A stretch of DNA of 64,000 nt from the NCBI RefSeq assembly GCF_036237275.1, contig NZ_CP108352.1, positions 5,642,001-5,706,000 of the forward strand, read 5' to 3'. Under the pieces are notes generated by a model that saw only the letters and a program-made list of their open reading frames with translations, made no database searches and was not told where the DNA came from. A program made the translations under genes and the position numbers. This document shows positions 1 to 7,882 of this stretch, in pieces (positions within the stretch are counted from its first letter, which is position 1; the number at the start of each line of letters is the position of its first letter). Source of the DNA: Streptomyces sp. NBC_01353 (GTDB lineage: Bacteria > Actinomycetota > Actinomycetes > Streptomycetales > Streptomycetaceae).

Positions 1-496
1 CGGGAACCCGCGCCACGCCCGCGAGACCGGCGAGCTCCGTCGCGCCCTCGTGGCTGCCGGAGGCCAGCAGAACCTTCCCGGCAAGCTCGAAGACCTCCGG
101 CGGCAGCTCCTTCTCCAGCTTCGCCGCGTCGGTCAGCAGGAACGGCCGGTCCGTGCGCCGCACCAGCTCCGCGGCGGTCGCGCCGTCCAGCTTCGGCGAC
201 AGGAGCACCGGTACGGCCCCGATTCGGGCGATGGCGCAGGACAGCAGCGTGATGTCGAAGCCGTCGGACTTGTATACGACGACCCGCTCTCCGGGGCGCA
301 CCTTCGCCGCCCACAGCCGGGACGCGAAGTCGTCGATCAGGTCGGCCATCTCCGCGACCGTCGTGCGTCGCCCCAGGTCGGGCGCGATGTCGAGGTCGTG
401 GTCGAGGATCACCACGTTCGCCGGATGCCGGGACGCCGCTCGCTCGAACAGCGTGCCCAGCCGGATTCCACGGTTTCCAATGCGCTGCAGCAGCAT
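1..496 (-). CDS. acyl-CoA synthetase / AMP-dependent ligase, N-terminal part (3' end outside window)
   Basis: The first ~165 residues of an ANL-superfamily adenylating enzyme, which activates a carboxylate to an acyl-adenylate and usually then to a CoA thioester. The family is recognised from the N-terminal layout: a segment around residues 40-70 matching the opening of AMP-binding enzymes (TVAEMADLIDDFASRL, then VRPGERVVVYKSDGFDI), then AIARIGAVPVLLSPKL, the usual 'one more alternative substrate pocket' stretch. An in-frame TGA lies six codons upstream of the ATG at 496, so this is the first possible start; the GGGGA just before it is very close for a ribosome site. The catalytic P-loop and C-terminal domain are outside the window, so the substrate cannot be inferred. 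In Streptomyces such single ligases occur both in primary and in secondary metabolism. Confidence 0.8.
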   Translation of the reverse strand, partial: MLLQRIGNRGIRLGTLFERAASRHPANVVILDHDLDIAPDLGRRTTVAEMADLIDDFASRLWAAKVRPGERVVVYKSDGFDITLLSCAIARIGAVPVLLSPKLDGATAAELVRRTDRPFLLTDAAKLEKELPPEVFELAGKVLLASGSHEGATELAGLAGVARVP

Positions 497-693
497 GTCC
501 CCAGGCTTTCGTCAGTAGAAATGCCGAGTTCGGCAGAGATCAGCAGTGATCGGCAGTGGTCGGCAAGGCGAATTCGGGCCGCTCCCGCAGGAAAGCGCGG
601 GTGAAGAAGGGCGGACAGAGAATGGAAGGAGCTATTTCGCCGTTCTCGGAAGGGGATACTGCTGAGCGCCAGGGAGATGGTCAACGAAGCCAA

Positions 694-1134
694 TCAAGGT
701 ACGTCAAGTCCGGTGCCCAACTCCTGCGCGAAGTGGAGGGCCACGACGTTCATCCGCTGTGCGTGGTAGAAGCGTTGTGCGCCGTGGTTGACCGTCCCCG
801 TGTCGAGTTCCATCCGTACGCAGCCGGCCCGTCGGCCCCGCTCCCGCAGTTCGTCGAGAAGGCGCGCGCCCACCCCGGCCGAGCGGGCGGCGGGATCGGT
901 GACGAGGTCGTCGACGAAGAGCAAGCGGCCCCGGCTGGTGGCCAGTACGCGGTGCGAGGCCACGCCCAGGCAGCGGCCGGTGGTGTCGTGGGCGGCGGTG
1001 AAGACCAGGCCCTGGCGGTGGGCCGCCGTCGCGAACTCCAGGAAGCCGGCGACGTCCAGGCCGGGACGCAGAGCCCGGATCAGGGAGCCGACGTCGGTGC
1101 CGAACGAGGGGTCGTCCGGAGTGAGATCGGTCAT
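694..1134 (-). CDS. GNAT-family N-acetyltransferase
   Basis: A small (146 aa) GCN5-related acetyltransferase that would transfer acetyl from acetyl-CoA to an unidentified amine. The acetyl-CoA pyrophosphate-binding motif A is clear in the middle: VDDLVTDPAARSAGVGARLL, with R-x-x-G-x-G/A adapted to RSAGVG, followed by ELRERGRRAGC. The C-terminal half has the FYHAQRMN segment typical of motif B (tyrosine near the pantetheine thiol). I chose the ATG at 1134 (MTDLTPDD) because GGA lies 8-10 nt before it; longer starts at 1146 or 1200 are possible but the latter overlaps the divergent neighbour's promoter. It is divergent from the quinone oxidoreductase at 1247, leaving a ~110 bp shared promoter region. 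Confidence 0.85.
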   Translation of the reverse strand: MTDLTPDDPSFGTDVGSLIRALRPGLDVAGFLEFATAAHRQGLVFTAAHDTTGRCLGVASHRVLATSRGRLLFVDDLVTDPAARSAGVGARLLDELRERGRRAGCVRMELDTGTVNHGAQRFYHAQRMNVVALHFAQELGTGLDVP

Positions 1135-1246
1135 TGTCAATTCCATGAACGTCAGACTAGGACCGTAATGCCGTACGATCCGGCCGAGTTGACAGATCAT
1201 GGGGCGCGCGGGCGAAATCGCGGAACAGCCCTGTCAGTATCCGGGT

Positions 1247-2230
1247 ATGCGCGCTGCCTACATCGAAGAGCTCGGACCGCCGGAAGCGATTCATTACGGA
1301 GAGCTGGCCGAACCACGCCCCGGGCCCACGGATGTTCTGGTCGACGTCCTGGCCACCACGGTCAATCCGGTCGACACATTCGTCCGATCCGGAGTCTTCA
1401 GCACGCCGTTGCCCTTTCCCTTCGTGATCGGCCGCGATCTCGTCGGCCGGGTCCTGGAGAGCGGAGCGGGCGCCACCGGGTTCACCACCGGCGATCTGGT
1501 GTGGAGCAACAGCCTGGGCCACGAGGGACGCCAGGGCGCAGCGGCCGAGAAGGCCGTCGTCGCCGCCGACCGGCTCTACCGGCTCCCGGCCGGCGTCGAC
1601 CCGGAGACCGCCGTCGCCGTGGTCCACCCTGCGGCCACCGCGTACCTCGGACTGTTCACGCACGGCCGTGTACGGGCCGGGGAGACGGTGGTGGTCGCGG
1701 GAGCGGCCGGCAACGTCGGCAGCGCGATGGTCGCCCTCGCCGTGTGGGCGGGGGCGCGGGTGATCGCCACCGCCCGGCAGCGGGACGCGGCGTACGTCTC
1801 CTCGCTCGGCGCCTCGGAGGTCTTCGACTACACCGACCCCGGCGCGCACGAGCTGATCCGCAAGGCGGCCCCGGACGGCGTCGACGCGTACCTCGACGCC
1901 TCCGGCACCAACGACCTCGCGCACAGCGTGGACCTGCTGGCCCGCCGGGGCCGGATCGTGCTCCTCGCGGGCGCCCGCAGCCGGCCCGTCCTGCCCGCCG
2001 GGCAGCTCTACATGAAGGACGGCTCGATCGCGGGCTTCGTCATCTCGCACGCCACCACCGCCGAACTGGCCGAGGCCGCCGAGGCGATCAACCACCTGCT
2101 CGCCGCCGGGCTGCTCTGTCCGCGCGAGATCGAGGTCCGCCCGCTGAGCGAGGCCGCCGAGGTCCACCGCCGCATCGAGACGACGGGCCCGCACGGCACC
2201 CGCCTGGTGCTCCGTACGACGGTGGTCTGA
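1247..2230 (+). CDS. zinc-independent MDR-family NADPH:quinone oxidoreductase
   Basis: A 327-residue medium-chain dehydrogenase/reductase of the zeta-crystallin/quinone reductase type. The GroES-like N-terminal domain contains TTVNPVDTFVRSG and the PFVIGRDLVGRV signature of this branch; the Rossmann domain follows with VVVAGAAGNVGSAMVALA, which carries the A-A-G-x-V-G nucleotide motif seen in NADPH-preferring members. The cysteines and the structural zinc loop of alcohol dehydrogenases are absent. It probably reduces quinones or other alpha,beta-unsaturated carbonyls. The ATG at 1247 (MRAAYIEELG) was chosen because it matches the usual N-terminus; an in-frame ATG exists at 1199 but would run into the divergent acetyltransferase region. 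No Shine-Dalgarno sequence is obvious before 1247. Confidence 0.87.
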   Translation: MRAAYIEELGPPEAIHYGELAEPRPGPTDVLVDVLATTVNPVDTFVRSGVFSTPLPFPFVIGRDLVGRVLESGAGATGFTTGDLVWSNSLGHEGRQGAAAEKAVVAADRLYRLPAGVDPETAVAVVHPAATAYLGLFTHGRVRAGETVVVAGAAGNVGSAMVALAVWAGARVIATARQRDAAYVSSLGASEVFDYTDPGAHELIRKAAPDGVDAYLDASGTNDLAHSVDLLARRGRIVLLAGARSRPVLPAGQLYMKDGSIAGFVISHATTAELAEAAEAINHLLAAGLLCPREIEVRPLSEAAEVHRRIETTGPHGTRLVLRTTVV

Positions 2231-2284
2231 GGCGAGGGGGCGACGCCCGGTCCCGGACGAGGAGGAGCGGGTCCTCATGGACCA

Positions 2285-2490
2285 GGCCCGACACCCGCCC
2301 GCGCCCGGACACCTGCCCGCGGGCCAGTGCCCGGACGCCTGCCCGTGGCCCAGCGCCCCGACACACGTCGTCCGCCCCGCGCCCCGATACTTGCCCGGGC
2401 CCCGGGCCCCGCCCCGCGCATCCGCACCTCCGCGCCCGGCGCATCCGCGCCCTGCCCCCCGCGCATCCGCACCCCCGACGCCCGCCCGCG
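2285..2490. repeat. degenerate GC-rich tandem repeat in a 520-bp intergenic gap
   Basis: Between the oxidoreductase (ends 2230) and the GAF regulator (starts 2754) there is no convincing gene. The stretch holds a degenerate array of roughly 18-27 nt units built on gacacctgcccgcg plus a cgccccg tail (copies begin near 2290, 2308, 2334, 2360 and 2386), turning into a second set with gcgcatccgcacc repeated three times between about 2415 and 2475. Very strong C bias on this strand means open frames in several directions are artefacts of composition. I infer slipped-strand expansion; no function is visible. Confidence 0.6.
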
Positions 2491-2547
2491 GTCCGGCTCC
2501 TGACGGTGGGGCCTTCCGGCCCAGGCCCTGGCGTCCTACCCCCGGTC

Positions 2548-2584
2548 GACCACCTTCCGCCCACCCCCTGGACGGAAGGTGGTC
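2548..2584. terminator. 12-bp perfect inverted repeat (stem-loop)
   Basis: Positions 2548-2559 (GACCACCTTCCG) and 2573-2584 form a perfect 12-bp stem with a 13-nt loop. There is no T-run, which is common for Streptomyces terminators. It could end transcripts from the oxidoreductase, which stops 318 nt upstream, or be a protein-binding palindrome for the regulator gene that begins 170 nt downstream. Confidence 0.5.
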
Positions 2585-2753
2585 CCACGACACCGCTGCC
2601 CGTGCCCGGCGGTGATCTCCCCACCCTGCTCACGCGGCGGGAACGAAGTGGCCGAGGTCACCGTTGACCCTCTCCCAGAGCCGAATTAGTTTCGGCCAGC
2701 GGTACGGGTTCCCTCCGGGGCTCCCGGTTTCTCTCAACAACGGGGGTTGGGAC

Positions 2754-4724
2754 ATGTCCAAGCACGGCGCGGACGGCGGTGGGGGCACCGACGCGCTCGC
2801 AGTTCTGGAGCTGCTGGCCCAACAGGCCCCACCCAGCCGCTACGAGACACTGCTCCACGAGGCCCGCGACGCGGGCACCCCGGCGGACGAACTGGCCCGG
2901 CTCGAACGGGCCGTCCACCTCGCCACCGGTATCTCCTCCTCCTTCGAGCGCCGCGAACAGCGCGAGGCCGGCCTCGCCGCCCTCGTCGACACGGCCCGCG
3001 ACCTGACGCTGCCGTACGACCTCGACAGCCTGCTGCGGGTCATCACCCGCCGCGCCAAACGGCTGTTGTTCTTCGACATGGCGTACGTCAGCCTGCGCGA
3101 CCCGAACGGTTCCTCGTTCATCCACACCACCGAGGGCTCCCACACCGGACTGACCACCGGTCTGCGCGTCCTCGACGGCCACGGCCTCGGCGCCGAGGCC
3201 CATGCCCACGGCGAACCGGCCTGGACCTCCGACTATCTGGACGACGACCGTTTCCCGTACGCGCGGGCGGTCGACGAGGTCGTCCGGGCCGAGGGGCTGC
3301 ACGCCATCATGGCCATACCGATGCGCAGCGGGGACACGACCGTCGGCGCGCTCTACGGGGCGGATCGCAGGGTCCGCCACTACACCCCCGACGAGATCGG
3401 GCTGATGTCCTCGCTGGCCGACCTCGCCGCCGTCGCCATCGAGAAGGCCGGTCTCCTCGACCAGACCCGCGCCGAGGTCACCGAACTGGAGCTGGACAGC
3501 TCCCGAGCCAGGTCGAGCCTCACCCGGATGCGGCACGTCAGCGAGGCGCACAGCCGCATCATGAACCTCGTCCTGGCGGGCGGGGACCTGTGCAACGTGG
3601 CCAAGGCGGCGGGAGACGCCCTCGACGGCACCGTGATGATCCGCGATCCGGGCGGCCGCAGCCTCGCCTCGGGCGGCGAGATCTCGGGCCTCGACGAGGA
3701 GTCCGTGGCGAAGGCGTCGCTGGACGCGCACGCCGGCCGACGGCCCGTCGTGACCGGCGACAACACCTGGGTCGCGCCCGTCATCGCGGGCTCCGAGGAC
3801 CTCGGCGTCCTGGTGATGCGCGCGGCGACCGGACTGACCGGGGAGGACGAGCGACTGCTCGAACTGGCGGCGCAGTCGGTCGCGTTCCTTCTCCTCATGC
3901 AGCGCTCCACGGCGGTCGCCGAGGGCCCGGTGCGCGACGAGCTCCTCGACGACCTGATCGCCGACCCGCAGCACGCCCCACCGCAGCAGCTGGTGCAGCG
4001 CGCCGGCCGCCTCGGCATCGACCTGCGCAAGCCGCACGTCCTGGTGGTGGCCCGGCCGGAGGGCGGGGAGCAGGGGCGGGCCGTGGTGTGGGCGTCCTCG
4101 TACGCGTACCGGATGTCCGGTCTGAAGACGGTCCAGGGCGGCTGCCTCGTCCTGCTGCTGCCCGGGCTCGACGCCTCGGCCGCCGCCCGCGCGGTCTCCG
4201 GCGAGCTGTCCCCGCTCCTCGGCCACCCGGTCTCGGTCGCCGCGGCGGGCCCGGGCTGGAGCCCGGACGGGGTGGGCCGTATGTATCTGGAGGCCATGCG
4301 CTGCCTGGACGCGATGAGCGCGCTGGGCGGTTCGGGGTCCGCGGCGTCCGTTCAGGACCTGGGGTTCCTGGGGCTGCTGCTCTCCGACGACCACGACGTC
4401 GACGGCTTCATCGAGTCGGCGATCGGTCCCGTACTGGAGTACGACGCCGAACGGTTCACCGATCTGACGCGCACGCTGGAGGCGTACTTCGCATCGGGCG
4501 GCAGCCCGACGAACGCGGCGGAGGCGCTGCACGTCCATCCGAACACGGTCTCGCGGCGGCTGGAGCGGATCGGTGAACTCCTGGGCGCGGAATGGCAGAA
4601 GCCGGGCCAGGTCCTGGAGGTCCAGCTGGCCCTCCGCCTCCAGCGCACCCGCGACGTCCTGGCCCAGCAACGCGGCACGGACCCGACCCGCCCGACCCCG
4701 GACGCGCCCCGCCCGTCGTCGTGA
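2754..4724 (+). CDS. GAF-domain transcriptional regulator with PucR/CdaR-type C-terminal helix-turn-helix
   Basis: A 656-residue soluble regulator. After a short N-terminal helical stretch comes a GAF domain (about residues 65-235), recognisable by RAKRLLFFDMAYVSL, the central variable pocket and GLHAIMAIPMRSGDTTVGALYGADR. A coiled linker (LLDQTRAEVTELELDSS) leads to a second sensor-like region containing VAPVIAGSEDLGVLVM, and the C-terminus has the PucR-type DNA-binding helix-turn-helix, LEAYFASGGSPTNAAEALHVHPNTVSRRLERI. Members bind small molecules through GAF and control catabolic genes; the ligand cannot be read from sequence. The ATG at 2754 follows GGGGGTTGGGAC, a good ribosome site; an upstream in-frame start at 2664 is less likely. 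It faces the transposase gene, with a shared terminator between them. Confidence 0.85.
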   Translation: MSKHGADGGGGTDALAVLELLAQQAPPSRYETLLHEARDAGTPADELARLERAVHLATGISSSFERREQREAGLAALVDTARDLTLPYDLDSLLRVITRRAKRLLFFDMAYVSLRDPNGSSFIHTTEGSHTGLTTGLRVLDGHGLGAEAHAHGEPAWTSDYLDDDRFPYARAVDEVVRAEGLHAIMAIPMRSGDTTVGALYGADRRVRHYTPDEIGLMSSLADLAAVAIEKAGLLDQTRAEVTELELDSSRARSSLTRMRHVSEAHSRIMNLVLAGGDLCNVAKAAGDALDGTVMIRDPGGRSLASGGEISGLDEESVAKASLDAHAGRRPVVTGDNTWVAPVIAGSEDLGVLVMRAATGLTGEDERLLELAAQSVAFLLLMQRSTAVAEGPVRDELLDDLIADPQHAPPQQLVQRAGRLGIDLRKPHVLVVARPEGGEQGRAVVWASSYAYRMSGLKTVQGGCLVLLLPGLDASAAARAVSGELSPLLGHPVSVAAAGPGWSPDGVGRMYLEAMRCLDAMSALGGSGSAASVQDLGFLGLLLSDDHDVDGFIESAIGPVLEYDAERFTDLTRTLEAYFASGGSPTNAAEALHVHPNTVSRRLERIGELLGAEWQKPGQVLEVQLALRLQRTRDVLAQQRGTDPTRPTPDAPRPSS

Positions 4725-4823
4725 CGCGCGGGACCGCGCCGACTTCGTGACGCGCGGGGCGGGACTGTTCTGACGTCGTGACGCGCAGGGGCGGGAGGAG
4801 GGCCGACCTCATGACCCGCCGGG
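4721..4823. repeat. four-copy direct repeat covering the stop codon of the GAF regulator
   Basis: The 12-mer gtgacgcgcggg occurs at 4721 and 4747, with variants at 4778 (one change) and 4811 (atgacccgccgg). Spacing is 26, 31 and 33 nt. The first copy contains the TGA stop of the upstream regulator at 4722-4724, so the array starts exactly at the gene end. It lies just before the bidirectional stem-loop at 4821. No function is known to me. Confidence 0.55.
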
Positions 4824-4852
4824 GCGGGGGGCACGGTGGCCGCCCCCGCCCC
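4821..4852. terminator. bidirectional stem-loop between convergent genes
   Basis: GGGGCGGGGG at 4821-4830 pairs perfectly with 4843-4852 around a 12-nt loop. It sits 9 nt past the stop of the minus-strand transposase and about 100 nt past the plus-strand GAF regulator, so it can serve both transcripts. Confidence 0.7.
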
Positions 4853-4860
4853 GACGGGTG

Positions 4861-6105
4861 TCAGCCGGCGGAGCCGTACGCCGCGTCCCAGTCCGTCGCC
4901 AGGACCGTCGCGGCGTGCGCCGCCGAGGCCAGGGTGATGTGGCGGTGCCAGCCACGGAACGAGCGGCCCACGAAGTCCCGCAGACCGGCCCCCTCTCCGA
5001 CCTGGGTGAAGTCGCGCTCCACCCGTCCGGCCAGCTTCGTCAGCCGGAGCAGAGAGCCGACCGTCGAGCCGTTGAGGTCGGTGATCCACAGCCGGGCCGG
5101 GGGCCGCCGCGGGTCGTCCCACTCGCCGAGCAGCAGCAGCGGACGCATCCGTTCCCCCGCGGGCGCCGGCAGCGCGACCCGCACCACCGTCGCCAGCGAC
5201 GTACGCGAGGTCCGCGAGCCGGACGCGGTGTCCAGCCAGCCCACCGGGCGGCGCAGGCCCTTGAGCGACTCCAGGATCTGCTGGGCCGGCAGCGGCCCGG
5301 CGCCGAAGCCGGGCAGCGCCCGGTCCGCGACCGCGAGGCGGCACGTCGCGCCGATCCGGGCGACGACCGGAACACCCGCGCCGGCCAGCCGGTTCAGCGC
5401 CGCCCGCCCCGCGCCGCCGCGGATGTCGAGCAGCACCGGCTTGCGGGTGACGTCCTGCCAGCGCGCCGTGTCGAGCGCCGCCGCGACCGCGCACTCCTCC
5501 ATCGTCTCCTCGCCCGCGCCCTCCGGAACCTCCGCCCGGTCGCGCCGGGTCCGGTCCTTCACCCACGGATCGGGCAGGAACAGCCGCCAGTTGACCGGAA
5601 CGCTCAGTTCCTCCGCGGCGAACCACACCCCGAACGCCTGCTGGCCCCGGAAGACCTGCCCGCGCTCGGGGTCGAACCGGCGGTCCACGCCCACCGAGTG
5701 CTCGCCGGCCTTCGGTATCGGCATCGACCGCACCACCCACGCCTGCGGGCAGCTGTTCTGCTCCAGGAACCCGGCGAGCGCGGCCCGCATCGGCCGCCAG
5801 TCCCAGGTGGAGCTGGAGATGAAGTGGTGCAGGCTCTGCTCGGCGGCCGGCCCGCCGATCTGCGCGGCGATGTTACGGATGGACTTGCGGCCCTGTGCGG
5901 TCAGCAGCCCCCGAAGATACTGCTCCGCCTTCAGCCGCTGGTCCCGCCGGGGGAACCCCGAGAAGAGCGTGGCACAGAGCTCGTCGTAGACATCGTCGGC
6001 CACCGCGTTCCGGTACGCCGCGGAGCGCGGCACGTGCCCGGTGCGGTGCTGGATTCCCAGTGGATCGAAAAGGGTCCTGCTCTTGGTTGCGACGGATGTA
6101 CTCAC
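4861..6105 (-). CDS. IS701-like DDE transposase-family protein
   Basis: A 414-residue protein resembling the IS701/DDE-superfamily endonuclease group common in Streptomyces. Supporting segments are YDELCATLFSGFPRRDQRLK, the KAEQYLRGLLTAQGRKSIRNIA region and AAEQSLHHFISSSTWDW, all typical of the N-terminal part of this group; the acidic catalytic triad cannot be assigned with certainty, although VVRSMPIPKAGEHSVGVDRRFDP is where the first acidic residue is usually replaced or placed. The GTG at 6105 was chosen because GGAG lies 5 nt upstream. I see no terminal inverted repeats or target duplications, and the gene is isolated between ordinary chromosomal genes. It may be a domesticated or immobile relic, or belong to a group used as regulators rather than as a mobile element. 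Confidence 0.75.
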   Translation of the reverse strand: MSTSVATKSRTLFDPLGIQHRTGHVPRSAAYRNAVADDVYDELCATLFSGFPRRDQRLKAEQYLRGLLTAQGRKSIRNIAAQIGGPAAEQSLHHFISSSTWDWRPMRAALAGFLEQNSCPQAWVVRSMPIPKAGEHSVGVDRRFDPERGQVFRGQQAFGVWFAAEELSVPVNWRLFLPDPWVKDRTRRDRAEVPEGAGEETMEECAVAAALDTARWQDVTRKPVLLDIRGGAGRAALNRLAGAGVPVVARIGATCRLAVADRALPGFGAGPLPAQQILESLKGLRRPVGWLDTASGSRTSRTSLATVVRVALPAPAGERMRPLLLLGEWDDPRRPPARLWITDLNGSTVGSLLRLTKLAGRVERDFTQVGEGAGLRDFVGRSFRGWHRHITLASAAHAATVLATDWDAAYGSAG

Positions 6106-6211
6106 GACACTCCTGCCTACGGTTTTGCAGCTCCCTCCAGCTGCACCTCCACGGTCTCGCCCCGGCGTCCGTGGCACGAGGTGTACCCGGCACCCCACTG
6201 GGCCGCCGGAT

Positions 6212-6226
6212 GGTGGTCGGACCACC
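6212..6226. promoter_or_regulatory. 15-bp perfect palindrome upstream of the transposase-like gene
   Basis: GGTGGTC-G-GACCACC at 6212-6226 is a perfect odd palindrome about 110 nt upstream of the GTG at 6105. A half-site, ccggaccacc, recurs at 6291-6300. The rest of 6106-6500 shows no gene on either strand. It is a plausible operator for the minus-strand gene; inference only. Confidence 0.4.
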
Positions 6227-6504
6227 GTCACCGGCCCGGGGAGTGCCGCAGCAGGTGTCGGACTCAGGTCGGACGGGGGGTGGGGTGTGGCCGGACCACC
6301 AGAGGGCCGCGCGACGGGTCGCAGGGGCGGCATACCGGTAGGGGGATCTGACAGACTCCGCGTCCCGGCTTTGACCGCCATGTCGACCGGGCCGACCATC
6401 GCTGAACGAGGCGGCACGGGCCGGCCCCTGGTTAATGCCCCAGGCCAGGGACCGCGCCTGTCCGCCTCGCTCACGTCGCGGGGGCGCTCTCGGCCCGTTC
6501 CGCT

Positions 6505-6661
6505 TATGCGCGCCCTCCGGGTATGCGCCGGCCTACGCGCCGGCGCTCGTGCCGACTACGCGTCGGCCTTCACGCCACTACGCGCGAGTCTCCGCACCGG
6601 CCTACGCGCCGACCTACGTGCCGCTCTACGCGTCGGCCTTTTCGCCGCTCTTCGCGTCGCG
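6505..6661. repeat. 12-nt minisatellite (TACGCGCCGRCC)n running into the 3' end of the LLM gene
   Basis: TACGCG or TATGCG begins at 6505, 6522, 6534, 6557, 6579, 6603, 6615 (TACGTG) and 6627, with degenerate units between them that keep a period of about 12 nt. On the minus strand each intact unit contains a TAG; the unit at 6626 supplies the stop codon of the oxidoreductase, and two further degenerate units (TTTTCGCCGCTC, TTCGCGTCGCGC) encode its last residues. The array has therefore grown at, or eroded, the gene's 3' end. Confidence 0.7.
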
Positions 6662-7726
6662 CGCCGCCACCCTGGCCGCATGGGTCGGGCCCGCCGGCAC
6701 CCCGGCAGGGCGCAGGCTCTCCATCTCCTTGCGCAGCACCGGGACGACCTCCTCGCCGAGCAGATCGAGCTGCTCCAGGACCGTCTTCAGCGGCAGGCCG
6801 CCGCTGTCCACGAGGAACAACTGCCGCTGGTAGTCGCCCACGTACTCGCGGAACGACATCGTGCGGTCGATGACCTCCTGCGGAGACCCGACGGTCAGCG
6901 GGGTCTCGCGCGTGTACTCCTCCAGGGACGGACCGTGGCCGTAGACGGGCGCGTTGTCGAAGTACGGCCTGAACTCCCGTACCGCGTCCTGGGAGTTCTT
7001 GCGCATGAACACATGGCCGCCCAGACCGACGACGGCCTGCTCGGGCGTGCCGTGCCCGTAGTGCGCGAACCTCTTCCGGTAGAGGCCGACCATCCTGGCC
7101 GTGTGCTGCTTGGGCCAGAAGATGTGGTTGGCGAAGAAGCCGTCGCCGTAGTACGCGGCCTGCTCGGCGATCTCGGGGGAGCGGATGGAGCCGTGCCAGA
7201 CGAACGGCGGGACGCCGTCCAGCGGTCGCGGCGTCGAGGTGAAGCCCTGGAGAGCCGTACGGAAGCGGCCCTCCCAGTTCACCACGTCCTCCCGCCACAG
7301 CCGGTGCAGCAGCGCGTAGTTCTCGACGGCCAACGGGATGCCCTGGCGGATGTCCTGCCCGAACCACGGGTACACCGGGCCGGTGTTGCCGCGCCCCATC
7401 ATCAGATCGACGCGTCCGTCCGCGAGGTGCTGGAGCATCGCGAAGTCCTCGGCGATCTTCACCGGGTCGTTGGTGGTGATGAGCGTCGTGGACGTGGAGA
7501 GGATCAGCCGCTCCGTACGGGCAGCTATGTGCCCGAGGAGGGTCGTCGGGGAGGACGGCACGAACGGCGGGTTGTGGTGCTCGCCGGTTGCGAAGACGTC
7601 CAGCCCGACCTCCTCCGCCTTGCGGGCGATGGCGACCATCGCCTTGATCCGCTCGTACTCGCCCGGCGTGGTGCCGTCGGTGGGATCGGTGGTCCTGTCC
7701 CCGACGGTGAAGATTCCGAACTGCAT
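6626..7726 (-). CDS. LLM-class flavin-dependent oxidoreductase (luciferase-like monooxygenase)
   Basis: A 366-residue TIM-barrel flavoprotein using FMNH2 or F420. It begins MQFGIFTVGD, has FATGEHHNPPFVPSSPTTLLGHIAARTERLILSTST split across the first strands (the GEHH and substrate/flavin loops of this class), and LMMGRGNTGPVYPWFGQD, typical of the CE1758/Atu-type LLM family. The ATG at 7726 is preceded by GGAG 9 nt upstream. The last dozen residues (ARDAKSGEKADA) are encoded by the minisatellite described separately, so the tail is not conserved in function. It is divergent from the DsbA-family gene; the 156-bp gap should contain both promoters. The substrate cannot be predicted. Confidence 0.9.
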   Translation of the reverse strand: MQFGIFTVGDRTTDPTDGTTPGEYERIKAMVAIARKAEEVGLDVFATGEHHNPPFVPSSPTTLLGHIAARTERLILSTSTTLITTNDPVKIAEDFAMLQHLADGRVDLMMGRGNTGPVYPWFGQDIRQGIPLAVENYALLHRLWREDVVNWEGRFRTALQGFTSTPRPLDGVPPFVWHGSIRSPEIAEQAAYYGDGFFANHIFWPKQHTARMVGLYRKRFAHYGHGTPEQAVVGLGGHVFMRKNSQDAVREFRPYFDNAPVYGHGPSLEEYTRETPLTVGSPQEVIDRTMSFREYVGDYQRQLFLVDSGGLPLKTVLEQLDLLGEEVVPVLRKEMESLRPAGVPAGPTHAARVAARDAKSGEKADA

Positions 7727-7882
7727 GACACAACACTCCAAGCCGCCCCAGGAAAGTCTGTCCTCTCCATAGTGCACGACCCCGAGCAGAAACGGAAACT
7801 TATCCGGAAAGCCTCTCGGCATGGTGACGGAGTCGGTCGTGGCCACTGGACGAGCCGTCCGGGGACGCCCACGCTCACAGCC

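Noticed and set aside
6106-6474. Upstream in-frame start at 6474 for the transposase-like gene
   Set aside because: The added 123 residues are low-complexity and unlike the family; the GTG at 6105 has GGAG at the right distance.
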